From assembly GCA_015501585.1 (NCBI GenBank), contig JADNRY010000015.1, positions 186,001-250,000 on the forward strand: a stretch of DNA of 64,000 bases, read 5' to 3'. The position numbers were made by a program, and so were the translations under genes. Below the pieces are notes generated by a model. It was given only the letters and a program-made list of their open reading frames with translations. It was not told the origin of the DNA and did no database searches. The DNA comes from Rhodocollybia butyracea (Eukaryota > Basidiomycota > Agaricomycetes > Agaricales > Omphalotaceae). Below are positions 29,320 to 39,892 of this stretch, in pieces (within the stretch, counting starts at the first letter, position 1; every line of letters begins with the position of its first letter).

Positions 29320-29530
29320 TTTTGCGACGTGGCCAGAATAGCAGTGGGGCGGCTGGAGATAGATAGATAGATAGATTTGTACTCGGAGCGTTTGCGGTGT
29401 GACCAGAACAGGCACAATGCTCATAACAGCAACAAGACGGCACAATATATTTGCGGTGTGGCCAGAATAGCAACGTAACGGCTACAATGAGGCTGAAGTA
29501 TTTGAGATGTGGCTAGAATAGTGACGAAAT
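29320..29530. repeat. Degenerate tandem repeat, about 60-bp period
   Basis: Four diverged copies of a unit around GTGTGGCCAGAATAGCA begin near 29326, 29392, 29452 and 29503. A (GATA)n microsatellite sits inside the first spacer (about 29357-29375). Spacing varies between about 50 and 66 bp. No protein reading is shared between units, so this looks like decaying non-coding repeat DNA. Confidence 0.6.
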
Positions 29531-30928
29531 GTCAGCGAGCACGTATCAATAATTTATGAGGCCAACGATTTCTGCCAGGCACAGCGTGCAGCCAGCAATG
29601 CGGCGGGGTGTGCGGAGATGAAAAGGCTAGTGTGGCCGGGGTGCTGATAAGTTGATGCATTTTACTGTTCAAGAGAGTACACGAGACTGTAGCGCCATAT
29701 AGGAGCGGTATTTTTTTTTACCTTGATTCAGTCAAGGTTGTGTCAGTTAATGCATGCTAGCGTAGTGCGAGAGCCAAGAGTTCGGGGAAAAGATGCGAAG
29801 ATTTATCCGAAGCTCATGAAAAAAGAGCTGGTGTCAACGTTGGTAGATAGCCTAGGATTCCCAGCCAACACAGTAGTGAGCGCTTTCTCCTAACGAGTTC
29901 AAAGAAGAGGCTGAGGTTCACAAAGTTTGTCAGTTTCCTGTTAGCGAGAACGAGCTGAAGTCTGAAGGATTGATGTATGTTTCTGAGCCAACCGGGCTCA
30001 AGCGGCATAACCTAGTTGACTGACTGTTGCGGCTCCGGCCCGGAACGGGTAATCCTTCGCGAGGGGCTTGCTCCGAACCTATATTTTTTCGAAAATGTGC
30101 TAGAGTTTCCTAATTAGCTGTATCACGCGAACGACTACTTCATCATCTAGCGGCGGATCGGCACACCCGCTCTATTTGACTTGCAGGAATAATTTACGGA
30201 GATTATCAGAGGGAAATGGCAAGGCGGCACACCCTCACCCCTAGCAAACCTCGATGAAACCAGCATAGCTCTTCATTCGCAGAAAACCAGTAAAACTGGC
30301 ATTTTACATTACAATCCTTTTACTTTACTTATCTCAGTCTGGTTCATCGGGGTTTCATAGCCTTAGTCCTTCTAGGATAGAGATGAATATCAACTTGTAA
30401 ACTTGTAAACTTGTAAACAACACGGTGTACATCTTTACCGGCACGTGCACTCAAGTGGAGTATTGAAACGATACATAAGCTAGTTGCCTGAATCGTCCAA
30501 TAAATCATAGTAAATACCCAACTTGGTATATCTAATCCAAAGTGTTATGACCAATGAGTATAGATAAGGGTTTGGCAGGGGCTCGGCCCCGCGCTCCCGC
30601 CCGTGGACATTCCGTCCCAAACAGAGCCAGAGCTCCGTAAGAAAGGAACGGGCGGGAAACAAACCCAAACAGAGCGAAGACATAATTTAAATAATTGATG
30701 CAATGACATATTTTTTATGCCGCGCTGTGATGACAAGAGACTAGGACTAGTCACTTGAAATCTTCGACAATAGTACCAGCATAAGCAGAGTGGTTGTGTT
30801 ATGTATGAAGAAGATTTCTTGAAGCTCGCCAGGGAGTGTTATAACCTTGAATATTAGATATGCAAGTATATGCAATGGATCAATATACCATCAACCACCG
30901 TGCAGGCTAGTGAGGTTTATGGATGAAG
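29531..30928. other. Repeat-rich intergenic DNA
   Basis: Contains three head-to-tail copies of ACTTGTAAAC (near 30391-30418). A GC-rich block at 30575-30670 has inverted CCCGCCCGT / ACGGGCGGG and twice-repeated CCCAAACAGAGC. No gene is supportable. The GC-rich block may be a short transposable-element end, but I could not define borders. Confidence 0.4.
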
Positions 30929-31000
30929 AAATAACTGCTGCGATGTGCTGGTATGAATATGATTTACCGCGATGCACTGGCATGAATGATGGTGGTGGTG
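30929..31000. repeat. Outlying minisatellite units, left of LINE relic B
   Basis: Two units with the GCGAT..(G/A)CTGG core and the GGCATGAAT / GGTATGAAT tails seen in the large array at 32117-32640. They lie on the other side of the LINE fragment, so the array once extended to both sides. Confidence 0.6.
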
Positions 31001-31161
31001 GTGGTTTAACCGACGTGGTCCCATTGAGGAACTGCCGGGGCCCCAGCTACATGTATACATGCCTGGGATGTAATCCCAACAATGCTGTGATCAATACCAA
31101 AGTACTGTCGCACAAACGTTGAGATTACACATGAGTACATAAATGGCGCCAAACTAGTTTG

Positions 31162-32103
31162 TTATGCTATGCAATACAAAGCAGGATCTGGAATATATGG
31201 AGCTTGACCTGTAAATAACGCAAAAACATCGAAAACATACTTCGCCGTAACAGTCAAAATACGACCATCGAACAAAACCCTATATAAAAATACATAAGAC
31301 GAAGAAATCAACCGATGATTTGATAGTTCTGGAACCAGCGCATCTATGTCCATGAAATACCGCAGCCTTAAATAGACGAGGTCCGGATTCACCGCACAAT
31401 CAAAAAGTGCGTGAGCCTCATCTTCCACTGCAGCTAAACAGAGACGGCACAATCTCCACTCTCGAGGAATGTATGGACGCCCTTGTTCCGAATATTGCAA
31501 CAGTTCAACTGCCAAAGGATGTGAGGACATGATGAGTCAAGTGAAGGCATGACGATGTTTTGGGACAGTGATAACCTGTAAGTAATCCCGAAGGACTAAC
31601 GTTGTTTCCCGTTTGACGAGTATACCCTGGCTGTTATATTCCACCCTATTCCGCAGTAAATGTGCCCGTACGAACTGCTGAACATCTGCAGTCAATGCAT
31701 CCGAACAGGAAGACTTCACTCTGTCAATGATACCCGGCACTTTACTCACATCACACAGATCTCGAAGTGAGCATTCCACCGGTATTGGTAAGCGTGATAG
31801 GACAAGGTTGAGGTCATTCACCCAAGACGAACAACCCCAAGACACCAAATCAAATGAGTTTTTGAGTGCTGAAGAAACAAGCCGTCGATCGCGCAGACGC
31901 AGGAGAGTAACAAGATAGTTAAAAGCAAGGCATAGACGACGATATCGAATAGGCTGAATACCCAGGTCCATGAACAGTGGAGCCAACATCAAACGCTTGC
32001 TTACACCTAACAGACGTCGAAGGAACTGATGCTGTACGTTTTCGAGGAGATGCAACAATGATAAGTCGACATCAAGCACTGTTTCGCATCCAAAGATGAG
32101 GTA
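31162..32103 (-). mobile_element. LINE (non-LTR retrotransposon) C-terminal relic B
   Basis: Minus-strand reading begins FGCETVLDVDLSLLHLLENV (near 32103) and gives LGVSKRLMLAPLFMDLGIQP, RYRRLCLAFNYLVTLLRLRD and later RPYIPREWRLCRLCLAAVED with EAHALFDC, the Cys/His-like end of agaric LINE ORFs. One in-frame TGA (31537-31539) sits between RHAFT and LIMSSHPLAVE; a CGA codon would restore it, so it looks like a C-to-T change. Everything upstream (endonuclease, RT core) is missing, and the 5' side stops at the minisatellite. It ends near 31162. The fragment is less decayed than relic A at 12.1-13.0 kb and of a related type. Confidence 0.78.
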
Positions 32104-32116
32104 CGGATGGAATAAT

Positions 32117-32640
32117 AGCTGCGATACGCTAGCATGAATATGATTTTACAGCGATTTTACAGCGATACGCTGGTTTGAATGGAATAGTTGCTGCAATACA
32201 CTGGCACGAATTTTATATCACGATACGCTGGTATGAATGTAATAATTGCCGCGATACGCTGGCATGAATAGATTTATACCGCGATACGCTGGTACGAATG
32301 TAATGATTGTCGCGATACGCTGGCATGAATGAATTTTACCGCGATACGTTGGTAAGGGTGTAATAATTGCCGCGATACGCTGGCATGAATGAATTTTACC
32401 GCGATACGCTGGTAAGAGTATAATAATTGCCGCGATACGCTGGCATGAATAGATTTATACCGCGATACGCTGGTACGAATGTAATGATTGTCGCGATACG
32501 CTGGCATGAATGAATTTTACCGCGATACGCTGGTAAGAGTATAATAATTGCCGCGATACGCTGGCATGAATAAATTTTTTACCGCGATACGCTGGTAAGA
32601 ATGTGATAATTGCCGCGATACGCTGGCATGAACATAAAGC
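32117..32640. repeat. Dimeric minisatellite, about 17 units of 30-31 bp
   Basis: About 17 units share the core GCGATACGCTGG, the first few more diverged. From about 32250 two unit types alternate: one continues GGCATGAATGAATTT, the other GGTAAGAGTATAATAATTG or GGTACGAATGTAATGATTG. This gives a higher-order repeat of about 61 bp. Long open frames across it on the minus strand are a by-product of the period and are not genes. A further single diverged unit lies near 32685-32707. Confidence 0.88.
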
Positions 32641-32746
32641 GTAGTCTGCTGCCATAGGCTAGCAAGACCACAGATAAATTATGATTTGTCGCGATGCGAT
32701 GGCAAAATCATGGAGAAAAAGAAACAGGAACATAAGAAATAGGGAC

Positions 32747-33262
32747 TCACAGGGATGTATTAGAGGCAGGCCATCTGGGTATAACAACGATCTCGAAAAT
32801 TTTAGTCAGATTTGCAAGAACAAGAGGAATGATGTTCACGAGCAGACCGAGAGGCACTGCATAATGGGCATATATGCGCAAGTGTACATCTGTCTCGACA
32901 TGGTGGTGTCGTGCGGTTTCAAAGAAGGCGTCTGGGAAGACTATGTAAATCAGCATGGTTGTATTTCGAGTCACAAGCTGAATGTCGGGTTCTGGTCCCA
33001 ATGGGGTGGAAGCCTCGCTGTGATGGCCAGCACCTCAAAAAACGCTTTAACCTGAAGTAATGTTCTCTTCCTCGTTAGTCTTCTTCATCTCCACTACTGC
33101 AAGAGACCCTAGAACCAACATAAGCTGCACAAAGAGAGACAGATCCTTCCCGAGACTGTCTTTGAAGACTTCATCATCCAGTGAGATGATGGATTCCACG
33201 TCGGAAATATCCATTCTGCTTCTACCACCTGCCAGGGTGTTTCCACAGCTTGCGTGCGTCAT
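32747..33262 (-). pseudogene. Possible membrane-protein gene fragment
   Basis: Two minus-strand stretches look protein-like. At 33262-33047, a soluble segment (GGRSRMDISDVESIISLDDE) leads into a hydrophobic helix (FVQLMLVLGSLAVVEMKK). At 33001-32747 an NTTMLIYIVFPDAFFE reading leads into a second hydrophobic helix (PLGLLVNIIPLVLANLTKIF). They lie in order and could be two exons of one gene, but I found no convincing start, and the downstream end runs into the minisatellite block. I do not recognise the family; a truncated relic is the most cautious reading. Confidence 0.25.
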
Positions 33263-35481
33263 CTCCTTCCCAACTGCTTCTCCTGACGATTGTCGTTACA
33301 CGCTGTGGGTTCCGTGATTTCCATGAGAATGTCGGAAGCTATTGAAGTGCTGTGTTAACTTCTGAGGAGATGTGAGCTCGTTTCTGGCGTGTAGATTGGT
33401 CAAAGGAGAAGTGATGGGGTTGAAAACGTTTCAGGGGTTTCGGCATGGCCCTGTCGTCTGCCATCTCGAGAAGGTGATGTTGAAAAGACGGGTTTTACAA
33501 ATGTAATCGCGCGATGACGAGCTACAAATCGAGCGGTGGTAAGACCGACTCAAGCAACAGACTAAGCGGTGTAAGACCGACTTTCCAGAGGGCGTTAGAG
33601 AGAGCTGAAAATATTGACTGGGCTGGGCGGATTTCGTACGCGACGATGAGAGTTGGTGATAAGATGCGCTTATCGCTGTAGGCCGATGATGCCGATTCTC
33701 ACGTCTGCCTATCTTATCCTCCAATAAGCGCCTGTAGCACTTATCTCGGAACTTTTCAAGAATTCTGGCGTACGAGATTAGTCCAATTCTACTTTCGCAG
33801 TCTGTCGAATACTCGAGAATTGTACGGGTTTCTGGGGATTCAGAGCAAAAATAACAAAGCTCCATACTGATACAATCTATTGAACAGGTCGTCCTCGACA
33901 TTTCATACTACATCGCGTCGTTGTATCGCTCAAAGCATACTCTTTCTGGGTCTACCTACGCAACTCAAGAATAACCAGGACAAGGCGTCAACTTTCCCTC
34001 TGCCCCGACTCGAAGAGCCTACAAATTTGTATCACAATCCCGAGTTTCCCTCGCTTATTTAATATTGATAAACAGTTCATGGGTTCAAGCACAGGTGCCG
34101 CTTGATCTCGTCTATATCCCACTCAAAAATCCAACTTCTTTACTCAGTACCAACGCGAATATAAATACCAACCTCAACACGATATCCCTCGCAAAATACT
34201 AGTATCAAAGTAATCTTCCAGAATAGGCCGTGCAAAAGGGCACGCCCCAATACTCTCCCTCCCAGTCCCTCTATCCGTGGTACAGCTGCTGAACAGGCCC
34301 AAAGCTCCGCATGTATAATGAGTATGCCGATGTGACTTCACCCTCGGAGAGCCGCAGACGGGGCTTGGGGGAGTTCGAGGGGAGTGGTGTGCGGGTTGAG
34401 GTAAGCTCGAGTTCAGGTTGAATTTTGGAGGGTCAAGCTCAAATTCAGGGTACGTAGACGATGATCTGGGTTTCGGACGATTCGGATGAGGTGCTGTAAC
34501 TTGCGTAAGACGAATACGTATACTTACGAACGAGACAAGTGACGGGAACATAAATGCGAAGAATTAAATCTAGTACTAATTCGGGCATCCACCACTCTCT
34601 GTCTTTTACGCTTTGAAATCGCTCGGGGTTCGCTCTTTCTCGCCCCTCGGTTTTTCATCATAGCTGGGGTGTGATATGTGAAGCTTGAAGAACGATGATA
34701 TGCAGTCGGGCTTGTCAAATGAGGTGTTATCAAGCACACTAATATCCGAAGAGGTCAACCTTGCGCTATCTGGCGACTTTCCGTCTCACCAGCCTTCACT
34801 AGGCCTTTGGTGAATCGAAATAACCCTAACGGACCGACGAAAGAATATCTGGGGGGGGGGTTGTGAGTTTAATAAGAGACCCTACGCCTGGCCTATTCCG
34901 GAAGATTCCGGACCAGGCATTCCGCGATTTGTCTAGTTGCTATGATCCTCAGTTTGTCTAGTTGCTATTATCCTCGGTTTGTCTAGTTGCTATGATGTCG
35001 ATGATTGCCCTGACGGAAAAATTGCCATAATATCTGTTGCCTTGACGAAGCAAATCAACAGCCAGAGCTGAACCTAACCAATCAATACCTAGCCCAGGTA
35101 AAAGGCCTGCTCCTCCAACTTCCTCCAAGTCACCAAGGAGAATCGTAATAAGGGTTGTTCATATCCATTCGTCAAAACTACGCTCAAGTTTACATATCGT
35201 AAACAGAGGGGAACACCACATCCGTAACTTTGCAGAGAATTGAACACGCATGTAGAGTAAAACAGATAAGAGGAAAGAGAAGTGTATAATAACTGAAAAA
35301 GGGCAGAAAAAAGTTCTTTCTACGAGATCACGCGCATTACACCCAAGGAAAAGAACCAGAACCGATAGCGACCACCGGCATACCGTCAAGAAAAATATAC
35401 GGTAGACGTACAAGAAACGGGTCATTTTCGATCCAGAATATCCCTATGGTTTGGATGCACGTGGGGGCGTGTAAGCACCAC
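33263..35481. other. Intergenic interval with short repeats
   Basis: No supported gene. Features seen: a GTAAGACCGACT motif repeated near 33541 and 33571, a run of 10 G at 34851-34860, and the 25-bp triplicate listed separately. The right end is the 3' flank of YOP1. Confidence 0.4.
34929..34996. repeat. Three tandem copies of a 25-bp unit
   Basis: GTCTAGTTGCTAT starts at 34931, 34956 and 34981, giving an exact 25-bp period with two or three substitutions between copies. Non-coding. Confidence 0.8.
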
Positions 35482-36231
35482 TCACTCCGAAGCACTGGCA
35501 CTAGCTGAAGACTCGGTTTGCTTGACAACGGCAGAATTGCTGAGGTTGGCAAGAACGGGCTTCAGAATGGTGAGATATGTGTATTGGGCGCCCTGGAAGG
35601 ATGACGTAAGTAAATTATAACCTTGAAGACGCGGCACACGAGCGGACAGGGACGGAAAGAGAACGAGGTAGGAATGTGGCATACGCCAGCCAAGCCACGC
35701 GGAGACAAAAATGAACACTTACCCGGAAGTAAGGCAGTTGTAGCCAGAGAATGAAGAGAGTCTTGAACGCAAAGTACCACGGAAGGTAGTACAGGACGAG
35801 ACGAAGAGCAAAGCTTTCGAGGAAGTTGAAAAAGCCGAAAACGACCCAATATGTCAACCACTGGGTGTCGTCCTGTGTCGAAGACGTCTCGATAGCCTTG
35901 AAGGAGAGATAAGCGGGGAGAGCCCATCCGACGAGGTTGGAAACAGGTGCCGCGAGGGCGTTGAACATGTGGAGAACGACGACCAAGAGACTAGCACCGA
36001 GAACAGCGTATGTTTTCGGGATTTGAGTGCGTTGCTCAAATTGTAAAAGCACAGGATATTTCGTGAGCTAGTGGAGACGCGCAGTGGAGAGAGAAAGATA
36101 AGACAAAAAAATAGATGAGACACAAGAGCTCAACGCAGAAAAAAGCGACATGCCTCCTTGTCAAGCTGGTCATGATAGTAAACAGCCTTGTTTTGGGCCT
36201 GAACGACCATGGGGTGCTGGGCAGCGCTCAT
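35482..36231 (-). CDS. YOP1: Yop1/DP1 (TB2/HVA22 family) ER-shaping protein
   Basis: Yop1 inserts hydrophobic hairpins into ER tubules to stabilise curvature. The start MSAAQHPMVVQAQNKAVYYH at 36231 leads to LDKE, joined to LTKYPVLLQFEQRT over intron 36068-36153. Only a GC donor (GAG|GCATGT) with acceptor CTAG keeps frame and matches the family (LDKE-LxKYP). Two hairpins follow: TYAVLGASLLVVVLHMFNA with SNLVGWALPAYLSFKA, and WLTYWVVFGFFNFLESF with LPWYFAFKTLFILWLQLP. Intron 35593-35722 joins YFR to GAQYTYLTILKPVL. Total coding length is 534 bp, 177 residues, the usual size of the family. The tail is Ser/Ala-rich. It is divergently paired with OST5. Confidence 0.93.
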
Positions 36232-36500
36232 CTGCGACAAAAAACGAAGACGAGGCGAAGGAAAAGTTAGCAACAAATTTGTGGACTAGCGAGCTAGCAA
36301 GATAGACATACAATGAATTTATAGACGTTACAAGGAAGATGAAGGAGTAGAATGCACACAAAGTCGTGGTCAAGGTAAGAGTAAAGATAACTCGACTGCG
36401 TCACTGAGGGTTAGCTGTCTATAAAAATTCCCACCATCATTTGTACGTCAGTCTTCAGTTTAAGCGCGCGTCAGATCAACCACGTCCTCAAATTACCACC
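36232..36500. promoter_or_regulatory. Shared divergent promoter, YOP1 / OST5
   Basis: Only 269 bp separate the two start codons. On the OST5 side a TATA-like TATAAAAA lies at 36419-36426, about 75 bp before the ATG. On the YOP1 side a TCGCAG directly before the ATG could be the acceptor of a leader intron. Shared regulation is inference. Confidence 0.5.
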
Positions 36501-36852
36501 ATGTCGAAATATGAATCAATAAAGGTACTGGCTTTCTCTTTCTTTTCGTTTCTTTTGTTGATTAGTTTTCAGGCTCTCCACAGCTCATTACCACCTTTCC
36601 AGCCTCTCGTTAGCGTCGCGCTGCTTCCATATCTCGCGCTTGTACTCTTAGCTTCAACTTTTGCTCTGGCTTTCTACTCATCCACGTCAGTTTCTCCAGC
36701 GGCTTGCAACTTATCTTGACTTTGACCTCTTCTTTACAGACTGCCGAAAAACCACAATACCCGGGAAAGAGATCCCACTTGCTATCACAGCCAGCGTGCT
36801 AGGTGGTTTTGGAGTCGTGGCACTCTTTTGCACAGTGGGAGTCTACGTGTAG
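36501..36852 (+). CDS. OST5: Ost5 subunit of oligosaccharyltransferase, one frame break
   Basis: Ost5/TMEM258 is a small two-TM subunit of the ER N-glycosylation complex. Exon 1 is MSKYESIK; intron 36525-36572 leads to ALHSSLPPFQPLVSVALLPY and the first TM (LALVLLASTFALAFY). Intron 36686-36739 (donor in ..SST, phase 2) leads to LPK, then IPLAITASVLGGFGVVALFC, ending TVGVYV, a strong Ost5 C-terminus. The two parts of exon 3 are in different frames. Removing one A from the five-A run at 36747-36751 gives LPKTTIPGKEIPLAITAS and closes the protein at about 83 residues. A core subunit like this is unlikely to be dead, so a sequence error is favoured. Confidence 0.82.
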
Positions 36853-37309
36853 CCTTTGGCTGTGATTCAGCTGTTGTACTATCTTCTCGCTTTTGGAATC
36901 CAAGCCGTTGATCAAATCGTCTATTAAGAACCGAATGCCAGATGCAGTACACGTTTCAACGTGTCACCAAGAATTATCGTAGAGACGATAGGGTAAAGTA
37001 AAGTATGGAACATGAAAAGGTAAAGTATGGAACACGAAAAAGTGAAGGATAAACAAGAAAAAGTGTGCAGTAGGTATCACTGTAACAGAAGCTAGTCTAA
37101 AGAACTGGCTGCAACGGGCTAAGCCGAAGGGGGATATGAATGAGAAAGGGGACAGAAAAACTCTGCAAGTTCAGAAAGACATGTATATATTTAAGTATAA
37201 ATCACAAACATGAAATGAAGACTCTTGCCAATGAAAGTGCCAGTCTGTCTTTGTCCAGGTCCGAGATCTATACAAGCTCAACGCGACCAAACCTCACTCT
37301 CACCGCGCC
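36853..37309. other. Convergent 3' flanks, OST5 and DOT1
   Basis: AT-rich, with two copies of AAAGTATGGAACA near 36999-37036. No gene seen; expected to hold both polyadenylation regions. Confidence 0.4.
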
Positions 37310-39504
37310 TCACTGCCCAAACCAGTCACTCTCATCCGTATTCCTGCTTGGCACGTATTTAGCGCTCGCTGCACTCCGTCTCCCCCTCGTCGTATTCTCG
37401 AACTTTTGTCGAATCTCTGCATATCCCACTCGGTCAACACGATGGAGGTAGTACGAACCTCCACCATTACCCCAAGATACGGATCCGGGGTAGTATGGTC
37501 TTTCGGTAACGTCGAAGATAGCGGAGATGTCGTCAACCTGTGTACGATTATAAACATTGGCTCATTTGAATGGATAAAGGAACATACGTTGCGTTCAGTA
37601 ACACGAGCATTCAACCCGTTCAAGGACGAGACAAACGGCTTTAAGGAGATCACGATAGCACCTTCTTTCAAGTCCAGAAACTTCGGTCTCAGAGCTTCGT
37701 TCACTAGACAAACAAAAATGAAATCAGCTCAATCCACGACGAAACACACGAAATCCACTTACACTTTTCCTCAAAAACCTTATTATCCACCAGTACCACA
37801 TCCGCCTGTGGAATCAGCTCCGCCACCCTCTTACTCTCTAGCATATCACCCTCCTCAAGCTCAATCTCCCCACATGCAACACCCCACATCCGACACCGTA
37901 TCTTAAACTGCTCCTTCATCACCCTCGCAACCTGCGCAGGCCCCTCACTCAGTTCGACCCCAAAACTCTTGCACCCGGTCTGAAGCGCAGCCTGAACGAC
38001 GACATTCCCGACACCCGACCCTAAATCCATGAATAAGCTCCCTTCCTTCAGTTTGGTGGTGGATACGATCTCTTCCACCAAATTCGGATTGAGCTCGCCA
38101 TAAACATTACTACTGAACGCTTTGTAGTCGCGAAGGCGTGCAATATTGGGACCTACGCAACGCTGGTATGTTTCTTCGTAGATACGTCGAAAAAACCTTT
38201 GGCGGTAAGCTTCCCCAAGTCTCCACAGCTTGCTTGAGGGCATTTGGAGGTGCAGGTTCAAAGATGTCGGAAGGGAGTTTGGGGTATTTGAAAGAACGGA
38301 GAATGGTATTTATCACATCGAGAGTTCTGACTAGAAGTGGGCCATCTTTTGTATTTATGGCTCGTTGTACGGCTCGACAGTAGTTTACACGAGGCCGCGA
38401 GTTGTCGGAAGATGATTCGAGGGACGTCAAGGATGACATCGAGGAAGAGCGGGAAGAAGAGTTGGAAATCCGGGAGTTTGGCGGTGAAGGTGACGGTGAA
38501 GGAGGTGGAGAAACGGCTTCTGTTAGCAGTTCGTTGGGTACAGAGCCAATGAGCTCTCGCTGACTGGGCGTAAGATAGTCTGTAGGGCACCAGTAAGAAT
38601 TCTGCAAGTTATCGAGAAACAAAAGACTAACGATCCACTATAGTATAAAGAGTCTTCTCGAGATCCATTATAGGATTATAATGGTCCTTGTCTTTGGGCG
38701 CAAGGAGAAGAAATCTACGGCGAAACAGGTTAGTCCTGATACGCATTTGTTTCTGGATACGTACTTTTCAGTAGCACCCGTATTCGGATATTCCATTTCA
38801 ACTACAGGACATTTCTCCGGCTCAAACGACTTGTCAGAAGGTTCTTTGAGGTTCTTGAAATCTATAGGTAATGGTGGGTAGCTGTTCCAAAAACAAACAA
38901 GGTACTAACAAGCTTTGTATGACTTGTTCAAATTCATGACCACCGACTCTGAGCTCACATGACCGGGCCCAGGATCGCCATCTTCCATACAGGCCCAGAC
39001 TCTCGCATATGGTGTGGCCACCGGTGAGTATGGAACAAAACTAGAAGAAGAACGCGACCTGCTTGTTCTGGACCTATAGATGGGTTCCAGCGGCGACGAA
39101 GCGAGATTGCTCGTTGCACGACTAGAAGCTCGGGAATTTGACTTGGAAGCGCGTTGCCGCGGTTTCTCCACGCGCATTTTCTTTGTGACGCGAGGCTTGG
39201 GAACTTCTGTGCTAGTGCCGGCTTCAGGGTTCTTTCTTTTCTTTCTTGTTTTCTTTTCTACTGGAGGAGGTGTAGATACTGGAGACGATAAAGGAGATGA
39301 AAATGGTGAGGTAGAAACAGACGAGGATCGTGAAGGGGATGATGCTGGCTGCAGTGATTCTGCCTGGGAAGCACGTACATAGCGCGTCCGGACATGAACG
39401 CTGACTGTAGGTGGTGTTGTTGAAACATTAGCCTTGGATTTCGACGTTTTTTGGGAGAAAAAGCCGATATCTGTCTCCGCAGGCAAGTGCTGGACCGACA
39501 TCAT
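37310..39504 (-). CDS. DOT1: Dot1 histone H3-K79 methyltransferase, one frame break
   Basis: Dot1 methylates H3 Lys79 in nucleosomes, acting in silencing and the DNA-damage checkpoint. The start is ATG at 39504. About 190 residues are basic and Ser-rich with nuclear-signal-like KKTRKKRKN. The Dot1 N-domain follows: ESVVMNLNKSYKA joined to YFKNLKEPSD, VEMEYPNTGATEK to FLLLAPKDKDHYNP, and TLYTIVD to HYLTPSQRELIG across short introns. The catalytic fold shows EETYQRCVGPNIARL, FSSNVYGEL, the SAM loop DLGSGVGNVVVQ, VELSEGP, and ADVVLVDNKVF. It ends WGNGGGSYYLHRVDR and NTDESDWFGQ. At a six-A run (38190-38195, plus strand) the frame slips between PPKVF and RRIYEETYQ; five A restores it. That the slip falls in the catalytic core of a chromatin enzyme again points to a sequence error. 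Confidence 0.92.
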
Positions 39505-39892
39505 CGTTGGTAGTGTACAAAGAAAGGTGGTGGCAGTGCGTTGATATATAAGATGTAAACCACGTGTTTTATTTTCTTTGTCCCGAAGCTCCGAGCCACT
39601 TGTTTTTTTTGCTTTTGTCTTCTGATGACGACGGACGCGAACGAAAGCTTCACAACAGTCGCTAATTCTAAAGCGCTAAAAGCTAGAAATAACCAAGTTG
39701 AATAGAGATGAGTATCACCTAACGTAGCACCAAGCTGCATATGACGTCATCTCAATACAGCTCTACATCGACTCAACATCGACTATCAATTTATGAGCCG
39801 CGAAAATTTTCTAGTACCAGTGCTTTCTTTCATATAGATTCGAGCATCCAGACCCGACGATACACACAGTGTATTTTTCTTCTCCTCGATCA

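Noticed and set aside
32117..32640. CRISPR-like spacing of about 30-bp repeats
   Set aside because: The interspersed parts are themselves repeats, not unique spacers, and the DNA is fungal; it is a dimeric minisatellite.
32274..32655. Minus-strand open frames across the minisatellite
   Set aside because: They exist because the unit and its dimer lack stops in one frame; the translated repeat has no protein features and no start context.
33431..33901. Minus-strand 156-codon open frame
   Set aside because: Composition is Ser/Arg-rich without any recognisable motif, and it overlaps short non-coding repeats.
34851..34860. Run of ten G as a quadruplex or regulatory element
   Set aside because: A single uninterrupted run without partner G-tracts; likely simple slippage and possibly of uncertain length.
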